Shown: positions 24,375 to 36,000, counted from the first letter of the stretch. The stretch is DNA of 64,000 nt from Betaproteobacteria bacterium (GCA_016868305.1 VGHK01000004.1:1-64000); one strand, 5' to 3'. A program made the numbers and translations. Notes: generated from the sequence alone by a model not told the origin.

Positions 24375-25625
24375 ATGACCCTTTTGCTGGGCTTTGCCAG
24401 TGGCCTTCCCCTGGCCTTGTCCTCGGGGACGCTGCAGGCATGGCTCACGGTGGAGGGGGTGGACCTGAAGACCCTGGGATGGCTCACTGTGCTGGGCCTG
24501 CCCTATACCTACAAGTTTGGCTGGGCGCCCCTGCTGGACCGGTATCAGATTGGGGGCCGCGCAGGGGGCCGTCGCAGAGGCTGGTTGGTTGGCCTGCAGT
24601 TCGCCATGGCGGGCATTCTGGTGGCCATGTCGTTTTCAGAGCCGATGGCGCCGGGGGGCCTGGTCTGGCTGGCGAGCATGGCCTTTCTGCTGGTGGTCTT
24701 TTCCGCCAGTTTCGACATCGTCTTTGATGCCTGGCGGGCCGAGTCTCTGACGCCCGAGCAGCGCGGCCTGGGGGCTGCCTGGTCGGTGATTGGCTACCGC
24801 ATTGCGATGCTGGTCTCTGGCGGAATGGCCTTGATGCTCGCCGATCTTTATCTGGGGTTTGCGGGAACCTATCGGGTGATGGCCGGGCTCTGCCTGGTGC
24901 TCGCGGTTGTCGCTGCCTTTGCGCCTGAGCCAAGTACCGCGCGCCCGCCCGCGAATCTGCGGGCGGCAGTGGTCGAGCCTTTTCGGGAGTTTTTCGGCCG
25001 CAAGGCGGCCTGGTGGCTTCTGGCCGCGATCGTCTTGTATAAGCTTGGCGATGCATTTGCTGGCAGCCTGTCGACGGCCTTTTTGATTCGAGGCGCAGGC
25101 TTTTCGGCCGCCGAGGTGGGTGCCGTGAATAAGGGTATGGGGCTTGTCGCAACCCTGATCGGTGGCCTTGCTGGAGGCCTTTTGCTTGCACGCATTGGGC
25201 TCTGGGGAGGGCTGTTTTTGTTCGGCATGCTGCAGGCGGTTACGAACCTGGGGTTTTGGTGGCTTGCTGGCTTGGCAGACCCCGGTGTTCTCGACATGAC
25301 CATGGTGGTCCTTTTAGAGAACCTTGCCGGCGGCATGGGCACGGCCGCCTTTGTGGCGTTTCTCATGACACTGTGCGACCAGCGGTTTACGGCTACCCAG
25401 TTTGCGCTTCTCTCGGCCTTGGCCTCGGTGGGCCGGGTCTGGGTGGGCCCGTTTGCCGGACATGCCGCCAGCGCCTGGGGCTGGGCCCCCTTTTTTATGG
25501 GAAGTTTCTTTGCGGCATTGCCCGGCCTTGTGCTGCTCTGGTGGCTGCGCGCGCGGATTAGTGAGATGGTTCTGGGCATCCAGGCGCAGAATCAGGTGGC
25601 CGCAGACCCGGGCAAGGCGCGGTAA
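24375..25625 (+). CDS. AmpG-like MFS transporter
   Basis: MTLLLGFASGLPLALSSGTLQAWLTVEGVDLKTLGWLTVLGLPYTYKFGWAPLLDRY; 5' end uncertain (ORF open from 24147). Confidence 0.85.
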   Translation: MTLLLGFASGLPLALSSGTLQAWLTVEGVDLKTLGWLTVLGLPYTYKFGWAPLLDRYQIGGRAGGRRRGWLVGLQFAMAGILVAMSFSEPMAPGGLVWLASMAFLLVVFSASFDIVFDAWRAESLTPEQRGLGAAWSVIGYRIAMLVSGGMALMLADLYLGFAGTYRVMAGLCLVLAVVAAFAPEPSTARPPANLRAAVVEPFREFFGRKAAWWLLAAIVLYKLGDAFAGSLSTAFLIRGAGFSAAEVGAVNKGMGLVATLIGGLAGGLLLARIGLWGGLFLFGMLQAVTNLGFWWLAGLADPGVLDMTMVVLLENLAGGMGTAAFVAFLMTLCDQRFTATQFALLSALASVGRVWVGPFAGHAASAWGWAPFFMGSFFAALPGLVLLWWLRARISEMVLGIQAQNQVAADPGKAR

Positions 25626-25641
25626 CACAGGCCCCACCGAT

Positions 25642-26787
25642 ATGCAGGCCTTGCGGAATCTGGCCATCACTTTTTTGTCTGCAGTTCTGGGCGGCGCCGT
25701 TTTTTGGGTTCTGGCAGTGCCCCTGCCCTGGCTGTTGGGCAGTCTTTTTGCGGCGAGCCTGCTGGCCCTTACCGTCGGGGCGGCTCCGCTGCCTGGCCCT
25801 GGGGTTCGGATCGGCCAGATGACGATTGGGCTTGCGCTGGGGCTGTACTTCACCGCGCCTGTGATTGCCGGCCTTTTGGGCAATGGAACCTGGATTGCGC
25901 TGTCCGCGATGCTTACCTGCCTTCTTAGTCTGGTAGGCGCTGTGCTCTTTCAGAGACTGACGGACTGCGATGCAAAGACCAGTTTTTATTCGGCCGCGAT
26001 CGGGGCGGCCAGCGATATGGCACAACAGGCCGCAGCCTCGGGCGCCCGTGCCGACCTTGTGGCCCTGGTCCATAGCATTCGGGTCTTTCTGGTGGTCAGC
26101 ACGGTGCCCTGGATTGCCTCGGCCTGGCTTGGGAGTTCCGCCTTGTCCGACCCATTTCCTCTTTTACCGGATTTCTCTGGTGTGTCTGATTTACTTGGCC
26201 TGGCAGGCAGTGATGCATGGCTGGGGCTTATGGAGACATCGGCGCTGGCGGCGGCAGGCGTTTTTCTCGCCTGGGGCTTTGGGCGGCTGGGGCTGCCGAA
26301 CCCCTGGGTCTTAGGGCCCCTTTTCACCGCCTTACTGGCCGCAGTCTTCTGGCTTGCGGAAGCGCGCTTGGCACCCTGGCTGGTGGCGGGCGGCCAGGTA
26401 CTACTGGGCTGGAACCTGGGTCAGCGGTTTGACCGGGCGAGGCTTAATGCCTTCGCTTCAGCAGCCCGCGCCGCTGTGGTCATGACCTGCTTTTATGGCC
26501 TAATGGGCCTGGGCCTGGCAGCGCTCATCTGGTGGGCAACCGGCCTGCCCTGGGTGGTGAGCTTTATGGCCACCGCCCCGGGCGGCATTGCCGAGATGGC
26601 GATTGTTGCAAAGGTGCTTGGGTTAGACCCGCCCACGGTTACCGCATTTCATGCTGTGCGCATGATCTTAATGGTCGTGGGCGCCCAGGCCCTTTTGTGG
26701 CTTGGGCTGCGAATGCATATGCTCAGAGAGCCTGGCGCGCCTCAAGCCCCGGACGCGTCGGAGGGTAAGAAACCCGGGCCCGGCTAA
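25642..26787 (+). CDS. AbrB-family (AmoA-like) integral membrane protein
   Basis: 382 aa; LPWLLGSLFAASLLAL...GAAPLPGPGVRIGQMTIGLALG and ATAPGGIAEMAIVAKVLGLDPPTVTAFHAVRMI, duplicated domain typical of the family; start revised from the ORF track. Confidence 0.85.
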   Translation: MQALRNLAITFLSAVLGGAVFWVLAVPLPWLLGSLFAASLLALTVGAAPLPGPGVRIGQMTIGLALGLYFTAPVIAGLLGNGTWIALSAMLTCLLSLVGAVLFQRLTDCDAKTSFYSAAIGAASDMAQQAAASGARADLVALVHSIRVFLVVSTVPWIASAWLGSSALSDPFPLLPDFSGVSDLLGLAGSDAWLGLMETSALAAAGVFLAWGFGRLGLPNPWVLGPLFTALLAAVFWLAEARLAPWLVAGGQVLLGWNLGQRFDRARLNAFASAARAAVVMTCFYGLMGLGLAALIWWATGLPWVVSFMATAPGGIAEMAIVAKVLGLDPPTVTAFHAVRMILMVVGAQALLWLGLRMHMLREPGAPQAPDASEGKKPGPG

Positions 26788-27113
26788 GACACAATGCCCG
26801 CCTCTTGAAACAGCTTTGCGAGCTCGCCCGATTCATGCATCTCTCCCATGATGTCCGCGCCGCCAATAAACTCGCCCTTCACATATAACTGCGGAATGGT
26901 GGGCCAGTTTGCGTAGTCTTTTACCGCCTGCCGAACGGACTCGTCTTCCAGCACATTGACAGTGGCCACCTGGGTAACGCCACAAGACCGTAGCAGCTGT
27001 ATCGCTCGGCCGGAAAAGCCACACTGCGGAAACTGGGCGGTGCCCTTCATAAACAAAACCACGGCGTTTTCGGTTACGGTCTGATGTACAAAGTCTTTGG
27101 CATCCATGGCCAA
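26784..27113 (-). CDS. grxD: Monothiol glutaredoxin, Grx4 family
   Basis: VVLFMKGTAQFPQCGFSGRAIQLLRSCGV..WPTIPQLYVKGEFIGGADIM. Confidence 0.95.
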   Translation of the reverse strand: MAMDAKDFVHQTVTENAVVLFMKGTAQFPQCGFSGRAIQLLRSCGVTQVATVNVLEDESVRQAVKDYANWPTIPQLYVKGEFIGGADIMGEMHESGELAKLFQEAGIVS

Positions 27114-27161
27114 CAGTCCTTTCTGAGTAAGAGATAGTGGGCTGAAAAGAATTGCCTCTCA

Positions 27162-28028
27162 TCATAGACGAGCGTGCACGGCTCGGGGGGTGCCGGTAAG
27201 GTCGCGCAGGCCAATAGCCTCAGAGAATCCCGCCTTTTTGCACAAGGCAGCCACCGCGGTCTGTTGGTTCCAGCCATGCTCCAGCAGAAGGCTGCCACCA
27301 GGCCGCAGCCAATTGGGCGCCTGAGATATGATTCGAGCGGTCTCGCCCAGCCCGTCCTGGGTCTTTCGTATTCCGCTAAGCGCCTCGGCTGGCTCAAACC
27401 GCAGGTCGCCCTCCTGAAGATGCGGGTCTGCGGCGGCGATGTAGGGCGGGTTGGACACGATAAGGTCAAACCGCAGTGCCTCTGCCGGCCGATCCGTAAG
27501 CGTTTGCTGCTGGTCCAGGCCCACCTGTGCTGACCCAAGCGCCTCAAACCAGTCGCCTAGAGCCCACTGGACCGACACGCCATGCCAGCAGGCATTATTC
27601 TTGGCAGTGGCAAGGGCCCCGGCGGACTGATCGGTGGCCCAGGCTGCAATGCGTTTGCCTTGTGCCGCCGCTGCCTTGATGATCGAGATCGCAATGCAGC
27701 CGCTGCCAGTGCCCAGATCTAGCAGCCGGGCATCTGGCCCGCAGACTGCCAGGCCGTGTTCCACGAGAAGCTCGGTCTCTGCCCGGGGAATGAGCACCGC
27801 AGGATTGACCCAGAACCGATAGCCATAAAACTCCCGAAACCCGAGCAGGTAGGCCAAGGGCTGGCCCTGGCTGCGCTGCCGCGCCCAGCGGTCCACCAGG
27901 CCGCTTTCCGCAGGCGATAGCCCGCCGGTGCCCTCGCGCAGAAAAAACGTGCGCGGCCGCCCCGTGGCCGCCTCGAGCAGTGCCCATTGCTCCAGACGCG
28001 GCAGACGAAGAAAGTCGGGCTCGGTCAT
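27162..28028 (-). CDS. prmC: Peptide chain release factor N(5)-glutamine methyltransferase
   Basis: LLDLGTGSGCIAISI, DLIVSNPPYI, ALIPRAETELLVE-like motif; next to prfA. Confidence 0.95.
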   Translation of the reverse strand: MTEPDFLRLPRLEQWALLEAATGRPRTFFLREGTGGLSPAESGLVDRWARQRSQGQPLAYLLGFREFYGYRFWVNPAVLIPRAETELLVEHGLAVCGPDARLLDLGTGSGCIAISIIKAAAAQGKRIAAWATDQSAGALATAKNNACWHGVSVQWALGDWFEALGSAQVGLDQQQTLTDRPAEALRFDLIVSNPPYIAAADPHLQEGDLRFEPAEALSGIRKTQDGLGETARIISQAPNWLRPGGSLLLEHGWNQQTAVAALCKKAGFSEAIGLRDLTGTPRAVHARL

Positions 28029-28085
28029 GTGGGATGAGCCTTCACAGGCGCTAAGGGGCCTGCACTTGCTTGCATCGGCGCCTGG

Positions 28086-29162
28086 CTAGTCGGCCAGCGC
28101 CGATAACTGCTCGGCCTGATGCTCAGCAATCAGGGCCTGGTTAAGCTCTGCCAGGTCGCCGTCCATGATCTGGTCGATCTTGTAGAGGGTGAGGTTGATC
28201 CGGTGGTCGGTGATCCGCCCCTGCGGAAAGTTGTAGGTACGAATGCGTTCGGACCGGTCGCCCGACCCGATCATGAGCTTTCGGGCCGAGGCCTCTTGCT
28301 GCTGCAGGGCTGCGGCCTGTCGGTCGCGTACCCGGGCGGCGAGCACCTTCATGGCCTTTTCCTTGTTCTTGTGCTGGCTGCGGTCGTCCTGGCATTCGGC
28401 CACGATGCCGGTGGGCAGGTGGGTAATACGCACCGCAGACTCGGTCTTATTCACATGCTGGCCCCCCGCCCCCGAGGCCCGAAAGACATCGATCCGCAGT
28501 TCATCCGGGGTGAAGACCACCTCGGCAAGCTCATCGGCTTCTGGCAGCACCGCCACCGTGCAGGCAGAGGTATGAATACGCCCCTGGGCCTCGGTCTCGG
28601 GCACCCGCTGCACCCGGTGACCGCCCGACTCAAACTTCAGCCGCGAGTAGACACGGTCGCCCGTGAGCCGCACGACCACCTCTTTGTAGCCGCCCAGGTC
28701 GGAGGCATTGGCCGAGAGAACCTCGCTCCCCCAGCGATTACGCTCAGCGTAGCGCAGGTACATTCGCAGCAGGTCTCCGGCAAAGAGCGCAGACTCGTCT
28801 CCGCCAGTTCCCGCCCGAATCTCCAGGATGACATCACGGTCGTCGTTGGGGTCTTTGGGCAGCAAGAGTTTTTGCAGGGTATCTTCCTGGCCCTCGATAC
28901 TTTTGCGCAGGCGTGCCACTTCATCATAGGCAAAGTCTTTGAGCTCGGGATCGGTAAGCCAAGACTCGGCCTCGTGTAGGTCTTTCTCACTGGCCTGCAG
29001 GGCCATAAAGGCCTCCACTACGGGCGCCACCTCGGCCCGCTCTTTGGACAGGCTGCGAAAGCTGTTCATGTCATTGGCGATCTCGGGGCTCGAGAGCTGG
29101 GCCTCGATAACTGCAAAACGATCTTGGATCTGCTGAAGCTTGGTCAGCAGGCTGGCCTTCAC
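28086..29162 (-). CDS. prfA: Peptide chain release factor 1
   Basis: GGQ motif [51 protein letters not shown]. Confidence 0.98.
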   Translation of the reverse strand: MKASLLTKLQQIQDRFAVIEAQLSSPEIANDMNSFRSLSKERAEVAPVVEAFMALQASEKDLHEAESWLTDPELKDFAYDEVARLRKSIEGQEDTLQKLLLPKDPNDDRDVILEIRAGTGGDESALFAGDLLRMYLRYAERNRWGSEVLSANASDLGGYKEVVVRLTGDRVYSRLKFESGGHRVQRVPETEAQGRIHTSACTVAVLPEADELAEVVFTPDELRIDVFRASGAGGQHVNKTESAVRITHLPTGIVAECQDDRSQHKNKEKAMKVLAARVRDRQAAALQQQEASARKLMIGSGDRSERIRTYNFPQGRITDHRINLTLYKIDQIMDGDLAELNQALIAEHQAEQLSALAD

Positions 29163-29172
29163 TGACTAGTCC

Positions 29173-30462
29173 CTAATGGCGGGAACTGGGGGGCTGCTGC
29201 ACCTCAAAGCCGAAGAGCTCTGGCAGTACCTGTGCCGCCTGGTCGCGGGTCTGGGCATCGGGGCTCGATAGGCTGGCATAGGCGCCATGCAGAAGCTTTT
29301 GCGACATGCTGTGGGCGAGCGCCTTGAGAACGTCTTCTACGGGCTCGCCGCGCGCGAGAAGCCTCTGGGCATGCTGCACTTCAAGGCTTTGCAGGTTTTC
29401 GGCATGGGCGGTGAGCGACTTGATTACCGGAACCTGCGCGCGTACCGATTTCCATTGGAGATAGGACTGCACGCCATTGTCAATGATGGCCTCGGCATGG
29501 CCCACCGCATGCTGCCTCGCCTGAACTCCCTCTTTGACGAGGTCTGCCAGGTCGTCTACGGTGTAGACAAAGGCGTCTGACAGCTTGGCCACCTCGACCT
29601 CAATATCGCGCGGCACCGCCAGGTCGACCATAAAGAGGGGTCGGTGTCGACGCTTTTTAAGCGCACGCTCCACCATGCCGAGCCCCACAATGGGCAGGCT
29701 ACTGGCGGTGCAGCTGACCACGATGTCGAACTCCGCCAGGCGGTCGGGAAGGTCGGCTAGGGCAATGGCTGAGCCGCCGTAGGTCTTTGCCAGGGCCTCG
29801 CCCTTGTGCACGGTGCGGTTCGCGACCGCAAGTGCCTTGGGGTTCTGCGCCGCAAAGTGGGCGATGCAGAGTTGAATCATTTCGCCTGCGCCAATAAACA
29901 GCATCGTGGTCTGTGACAGGTCGCCAAAGATGCGCTGCGCGAGCTTTACCGAGGCGGCTGCCATGGAGATCGAATGGGCACCGATCTCGGTGCTGCTGCG
30001 TACCTCCTTGGCCACTGAGAATGCCTGCTGAAAAAGATGGTGCAGGTTGGAGCCCAGGCTGCCCACGTCTTGCGCCTCACGGGCGGCCTGTTTTAGTTGG
30101 CCGAGAATCTGCGGCTCGCCAAGCACCATGGAGTCGAGCCCACTGGCCACGCGAAAGACGTGGCGCACGGCCTGCTGCTCTTGGTGTTGGTAGAGATGGC
30201 CTACAAGGTCGTTGGCGCGCACCTTGGACCGATGGGCCATCCAGTCGATGGCCTGCTCCCGGGCGGCCGCGGGATTGGGGCTTGCCAGGTAGAGCTCGGT
30301 GCGGTTGCAGGTGGAGACCAGGGCCTGCTCGGGTGCATGTCGGCCGAGCACCTGGCGGAGCTCTGAGAGGCTTGCCCGAAGAACCTCTCCAGGAAAGGCG
30401 AGCCGCTCCCGAAGCGCAAGCGGTGCAGACTGGTGATTCAGGCCGAAGGCAAATAACTCCAT
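29173..30462 (-). CDS. hemA: Glutamyl-tRNA reductase
   Basis: FAFGLNHQSAPLALRERLAF, VSTCNRTELY, VASGLDSMVLGEPQILGQLKQA. Confidence 0.98.
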   Translation of the reverse strand: MELFAFGLNHQSAPLALRERLAFPGEVLRASLSELRQVLGRHAPEQALVSTCNRTELYLASPNPAAAREQAIDWMAHRSKVRANDLVGHLYQHQEQQAVRHVFRVASGLDSMVLGEPQILGQLKQAAREAQDVGSLGSNLHHLFQQAFSVAKEVRSSTEIGAHSISMAAASVKLAQRIFGDLSQTTMLFIGAGEMIQLCIAHFAAQNPKALAVANRTVHKGEALAKTYGGSAIALADLPDRLAEFDIVVSCTASSLPIVGLGMVERALKKRRHRPLFMVDLAVPRDIEVEVAKLSDAFVYTVDDLADLVKEGVQARQHAVGHAEAIIDNGVQSYLQWKSVRAQVPVIKSLTAHAENLQSLEVQHAQRLLARGEPVEDVLKALAHSMSQKLLHGAYASLSSPDAQTRDQAAQVLPELFGFEVQQPPSSRH

Positions 30463-30522
30463 AGGGCCATGATTCTACGAGAATTACCTGGCTTTGTACT
30501 GGCTTTTACGAAAAATGTCTGC

Positions 30523-31293
30523 CTAGGTTGACACCCCTGGCCGTTCCGAGCCTGGGTGCAGTCGGTAGCCCACCCCATAGACCGTGGTCAGCCGAAAGTC
30601 TGAGCCTTGGTCCAGGCCAAGCTTACGCCGAACCCGTGAAACATGGGTGTCAATCGTCCGGGATTCCGGCAGGACCTCTGTCTGCCAGACGGCGCTGCGC
30701 ATATCCTCGCGGGGAATCGTCTGTCCTAGCCGCAGAAAGAGCAGTTCGGCCACACCAAACTCTTTGTCCGTTAAGTCAATGGGCACGCCGCTACGAGATA
30801 GCCTGCGCGTTTGGCGGTCGAGCACGAATGGCCCGATCCGAACCAGCGCAGCTGGCGCGATCGGGTCGGTGTCGGCGCTGTCTGAAGGCACTAATGCGGG
30901 CCTGCGCCTAGACTGCACCGCCTGAACCCGGGCCATTAGTTCCCGAGAACGAAATGGCTTGAGCAGGTAGTCCTGGGCGCCAAGGGCGAAGGCGTGCTCA
31001 AGGTTTGCCTCATCGAGCAGGCCTGTGACCACGATGCTCGCCGTGGGTGCAACACTGGGATGCCGGGGTAGGCCCGCCAATTGCCTGAGAAGCTCCAGGC
31101 CCGAAAGGTCAGGCAGTCGCATATCGAGAATGGCCAGATCAAAAGCCCTTCTGCGCTGGCGGCTCAGAAAGGCATGGCCGAGGCCAAAGGCCTCGCAGTG
31201 CCAGCCGGAACCCGCGAGAATGTCGCAGAGCTGGTCGGCCAGATGCGGATCGTCCTCTACGACGGCAGCATAACGTGGCAGAGACTGGGTCAT
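30523..31293 (-). CDS. OmpR/PhoB-type response regulator transcription factor (no adjacent kinase)
   Basis: Receiver domain (VVEDDP, LAILDMRLPDLSG, LLKPF) plus winged helix (LTDKEFGVAELLF, TIDTHVSRVRRKLG, TVYGVGYRL); start revised to MTQSLPRYAAVV. Confidence 0.9.
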   Translation of the reverse strand: MTQSLPRYAAVVEDDPHLADQLCDILAGSGWHCEAFGLGHAFLSRQRRRAFDLAILDMRLPDLSGLELLRQLAGLPRHPSVAPTASIVVTGLLDEANLEHAFALGAQDYLLKPFRSRELMARVQAVQSRRRPALVPSDSADTDPIAPAALVRIGPFVLDRQTRRLSRSGVPIDLTDKEFGVAELLFLRLGQTIPREDMRSAVWQTEVLPESRTIDTHVSRVRRKLGLDQGSDFRLTTVYGVGYRLHPGSERPGVST

Positions 31294-31324
31294 AACTGTC
31301 ACTTCCTCTGTCGGTTTCGAGACT

Positions 31325-31350
31325 CCGGGCCGCAGGAGGCTGCGGCCCGG
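31325..31350. terminator. Strong 11-bp GC hairpin between ilvA and the response regulator (terminator/attenuator-like, no U-tract)
   Basis: CCGGGCCGCAG-GAGG-CTGCGGCCCGG, perfect arms with 4-nt loop. Confidence 0.5.
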
Positions 31351-31451
31351 GTCAGGGTGGGGGGAAAGCCACAAAGGCTAGGGCCTTCTATTGCCCGTGC
31401 CAAGGGCACAATTCCGACTGAGGTGACTGCTTGTTTGGTTTTCTGACGGGA

Positions 31452-32978
31452 TCAGGCCGTGGGTTCGGAGCCCAGGAATAGGGCGTAGGCGGGATGGCTA
31501 GACTCATCCCAGTGGCGATACCCCAGGTCTTTCAGAAATGTCTGGAACTCGGCCTGTTCCTCTGCTGGCACTTGTATCCCCACCAGAATGCGGCCGTAGT
31601 CCGCGCCGTGATTGCGATAGTGAAAGAGTGAGATATTCCAAGCAGGATTCATCTGGGTGAGAAAGCGCATCAGCGCCCCCGGTCGCTCCGGGAACTCAAA
31701 TCGATACAACTGCTCCGCTTTCGCTAAGGGTGAGCGCCCACCTACCAGATGCCGAAGGTGCGACTTTGCCACCTCGTCATCCGACAGGTCCAGCGTGGCA
31801 AACCCCTGACCGCGCAGCCGATTGGCAACAACCTGGGCCTCTTCGCGGTCGCGTACCTCAAGACCGACAAATATATGGGCCTGGTCGGCATCGGCAATCC
31901 GGTAGTTGAACTCGGTGACGTTGTGGCCGCCAAGCGCGCCGCAGAATCGCTTGAAGCTTCCGCGTTCTTCGGGAATCGTGACTGCAAACACCGCCTCGCG
32001 CCGCTCACCGATCTCGCTGCGCTCGCTTACGAAACGCAGCCGGTCAAAGTTCATGTTGGCACCGCAGGCAATCGCCACAAGCGTCTGGTTATGCCCCCCG
32101 TGGTCTGCCACCCAGGCCTTGAGCCCGGCAATGGCTAGCGCACCTGCGGGCTCTTGGATCGCGCGCGTGTCCTCGTAGACGTCTTTGATCGCCGCACAGA
32201 CCGCATCGGTGTCGACCCGAATAATCGCATCGACATACTTTTGCACTAGCCGAAAGGTCTCTTCGCCGACTTGTTTGACTGCTGTTCCGTCGGAAAAAAG
32301 TCCCACTTCGGAGAGCGTGACGCGTCTGCCTTGCTCTACGGACTGGGCCATGGCGTCTGAGTCGATGGTCTGCACGCCGATGACCTTGGTCTCTGGCCGT
32401 AGCTGCTTCACAAGCGCTGCTACGCCCGAGATGAGCCCCCCGCCGCCGATGGCAATAAAGATGGCGTCGATTGGGTCGGCGTGCTGACGCAGAATCTCCA
32501 GCCCAATGGTGCCCTGGCCGGCGATCACGTCGGGGTCATCAAAGGGGTGGACAAAGGTGAGACCCTGGTCTTGTTGCAGCTGCACCGCGTGGCCATAGGC
32601 ATCGGAGTAAGAGTCGCCCTGCAGAATCACCTCTGCCCCGCGCTGACGTACCGCCTGAATCTTCACCGAAGGCGTTGTGACAGGCATAACGATAACCGCC
32701 CGGCACCCGAGCTGCTGGGCTGCCAGGGCCACGCCCTGGGCATGGTTTCCGGCCGAGGCAGCGATCACGCCCTTTGCCCGTTGTTCCGCTGTGAGATGGG
32801 CCATCTTGTTATAGGCCCCTCGCAGCTTGAAGGAGAACACTGGCTGGGTGTCTTCTCGCTTTAGCCAGACCTGCGCCCCAAGCCGACGGCTGAGGTTTGG
32901 AGCCCGCTCCAATGGGGTCTCTATCGCGACATCGTAAACGCGTGCGGTAAGGATTCGGCGCAGGTAGTCAGCTCCCAT
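31452..32978 (-). CDS. ilvA: Threonine ammonia-lyase, biosynthetic (with two C-terminal ACT-like domains)
   Basis: [79 protein letters not shown]. Confidence 0.96.
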   Translation of the reverse strand: MGADYLRRILTARVYDVAIETPLERAPNLSRRLGAQVWLKREDTQPVFSFKLRGAYNKMAHLTAEQRAKGVIAASAGNHAQGVALAAQQLGCRAVIVMPVTTPSVKIQAVRQRGAEVILQGDSYSDAYGHAVQLQQDQGLTFVHPFDDPDVIAGQGTIGLEILRQHADPIDAIFIAIGGGGLISGVAALVKQLRPETKVIGVQTIDSDAMAQSVEQGRRVTLSEVGLFSDGTAVKQVGEETFRLVQKYVDAIIRVDTDAVCAAIKDVYEDTRAIQEPAGALAIAGLKAWVADHGGHNQTLVAIACGANMNFDRLRFVSERSEIGERREAVFAVTIPEERGSFKRFCGALGGHNVTEFNYRIADADQAHIFVGLEVRDREEAQVVANRLRGQGFATLDLSDDEVAKSHLRHLVGGRSPLAKAEQLYRFEFPERPGALMRFLTQMNPAWNISLFHYRNHGADYGRILVGIQVPAEEQAEFQTFLKDLGYRHWDESSHPAYALFLGSEPTA

Positions 32979-33069
32979 AAGCCGGTATCTTAATTCGCCT
33001 GGGGTTTTAGGGCTTTGCGGCTGTGATGCACGGCCCGCCGGGCCTGCCCACGAGTACACTTACCCGACT

Positions 33070-36000
33070 ATGAATGCGCCCCTTTCGCCCGCCGTCTTAC
33101 TTGCTGCCCAGGAATCTCAGGATTCTCATTCACCGCGTCTGCGCGAGATTCCCTACAACTACACCTCGTTTTCTGACCGTGAAATCATTGTTCGGGTGTT
33201 GGGCAAAAGGGCATGGGAGCTGGTATCGGAACTGCGCGAGGAGCGCAAAACCGGCCGATCGGCACGCATGCTCTACGAGGTTATTGGCGACATCTGGGTG
33301 GTGGCCCGTAACCCCTACCTGCAAGACGATCTTCTGGAAAATCCCCGTCGACGGTTGCAGCTGATTCAGGCCCTGCGTCATCGGCTTGCAGAAATTCAAA
33401 AGCGCCGTGACCGCAGTAGCGATGAGACGGCGACTGCGGCATCCGAAGACGATCGCATTGCCCGTGACCGGCGCGTGGCTGAGCTGCTCAGCCTGGCAGA
33501 GCAGGCCGTGATCCGGTTTGATGCCTCGTTTACCGAGTCGGCGACCCTGCGCAAAAAGGTGAAAAAGACCCTGTCCCGGGTCACCGACCCGCAGAATATT
33601 AAGTTCGATGGCCTGTCGCGTGTCTCGCATGTCACCGATGCCACCGACTGGCGGGTGGAGTATCCCTGCGTGGTCCTTACGCCCGACTCCGAGTCTGAAA
33701 TGGCCCCGATCGTAAAGGCCTGTATCGAACTGGGCTTGACCATCATCCCGCGGGGTGGAGGCACCGGCTACACCGGCGGCGCCATTCCCCTGACACCGCA
33801 GTCGGTAGTGATCAATACCGAAAAGCTCGAGGCCCTCGGGCCGGTCACGCCCGCCCAACTGCCAGGGCTGTCGCACCCCGTGTCAACCATTTATGCAGCC
33901 GCCGGCGTGGTCACGCGCCGGGTGTCGGATGCCGCCGATGCGGCAGGCCTGGTCTTTGCCGTGGACCCTACCTCGGCAGATGCCTCCTGCGTGGGTGGGA
34001 ACATCGCCATGAATGCGGGCGGGAAAAAGGCCGTGCTCTGGGGCACCGCCATCGATAACCTCGCAAGCTGGCGCATGGTCGACCCCAACGGCGACTGGAT
34101 TGAGGTGACCCGCATCGGCCACAACATGGGCAAGATCCATACTGCCGCATGGGCGGAGTTTGAGATCTGCCGGTATGGAGCGGATCAGCTTGTCTCTAAG
34201 ACGCCGGCGCGGCCCGGTGGTCATGGCCTGGAAATCTGTCGGTTTCAGGGCGAGCCTTTGGATCGCCGCCGTCTGAAGATCGAGGGCCACCGGTTTCGTC
34301 GTCTGGGCCTCGGCAAGGACGTTACTGACAAGGTACTTGGCGGCCTTCCGGGCATTCAAAAAGAGGGCTGCGATGGCCTGATCACCAGCTGCGTCTGGGT
34401 ATTGCATCGGATGCCCGACCATATCCGTACCGTATGCCTTGAGTTTTTTGGCAATGCCCAGGATGCGGTGCCGTCGATTGTTGAGATCAAGGGTTATCTT
34501 GATTCACAGCCTGGGGGCGCGCAGCTCGCAGGCCTGGAGCATCTCGATGAACGCTATCTCAAGGCGGTGGGCTACAGCACGAAGAGTAAGCGGGGTCTCC
34601 TGCCCAAGATGGTGCTCATCGGCGACATCGTTGGTGATGACGAGTCTGCGGTGGCGCGCGCGGCCTCGGAGGTCATACGTCTTGCCAATGGGCGCGCGGG
34701 CGAGGGCTTTGTCGCGGTGTCCGCAGACGCCCGAAAGGTCTTCTGGGCCGATCGGGGACGGACAGCCGCGATTGCCCGGCACACCAATGCCTTTAAGATC
34801 AACGAAGATGTGGTGATCCCGCTGCCGCGCATGGGCGAATACACCAATGCCATTGAGCGCATCAATATCGAGCTCTCTCTGGCCAACAAGCGCAAGCTCG
34901 CACGGGCCCTGATGCAGGCCTTTAACGACGTGGCCGATAAGGGCGTCTTGATGCTCAACAAGAGCGACGAAGGCGAGAGCCTAGAGGACCAACAGACGGC
35001 TCTAGACCAACGTCTGGCCGAGGCACGCAGCCTGTTAAGGACCGCAGAGGCCCGCTGGGCATTCCTTTCGGCCCATCTGGATTCCCGGGCCCAAGACCAG
35101 CAAGACGCGCTCGTGGGCCATGGCATTTCTTTTCAAGACATTGCGGAATCAAAACGCAGCAGCACGCTCGGGGAGTTGCTGCAAGACCGAACCCTTCGGG
35201 TGTCTTGGAAGCGTGAGCTGCGCGATGGCTTTCGCAGGTTGTTTCCGGGCCTGGCCTATGCCCCGGTCGTCGAGCTGCTCGAGGCCACGCACAAAAAGGT
35301 CTTGCGGTCACGGGTCTTCGTAGCCCTGCACATGCACGCAGGGGATGGCAATGTGCACACCAACCTGCCAGTCAACTCCGATGACTACGAGATGCTGCAG
35401 GAGGCCCATGCGGCCGTGGCGCGCATCATGCAGATTGCCAAAGATCTGGATGGTGTTATCTCAGGCGAACACGGTATCGGTATCACCAAGATGGATTTTC
35501 TCTCGCCAGAGGAGAAAAAGGCATTTGCCGACTACAAGCAGCAGGTAGATCCCCACCAGCGGTTTAACGCCGGCAAGCTGCTCGAGGGCGGCGACCTGCG
35601 CAATGCCTACACGCCGTCCTTTGGCCTGATGGGGGCGGAGAGCCTGATTCTGCAGCAAAGCGACATTGGCGCGATTGCCGACTCGTTTGCCAACTGCCTG
35701 CGGTGCGGCAAATGCAAGCCCGTCTGTGCCACCCATGCGCCGCGGGCCAACCTGCTCTATTCCCCGCGTAACAAAATCCTCGCCACCTCGCTGCTCATCG
35801 AGGCATTTTTGTATGAAGAACAGACCCGCCGGGGGGTAAGCATTGCCCACTGGGAGGAGTTTGGCGATGTGGCCGACCACTGCACGGTCTGCCATAAATG
35901 CCTTACGCCCTGCCCGGTGGACATCGACTTCGGCGAGGTCTCGATGCATATGCGGGATCTGCTGCGCCGCATGGGCAAAAAGAAGTTCAATCCGGGCACC

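Noticed and set aside
29913-30464. 183-aa plus-strand ORF opposite hemA
   Set aside because: Low-complexity Arg/Trp-rich shadow; hemA well supported.
31296-31316. Possible Pho box CTGTCAC...CTGTCGG near the orphan regulator
   Set aside because: Repeat spacing is 12 bp instead of 11 and the second repeat is degenerate.
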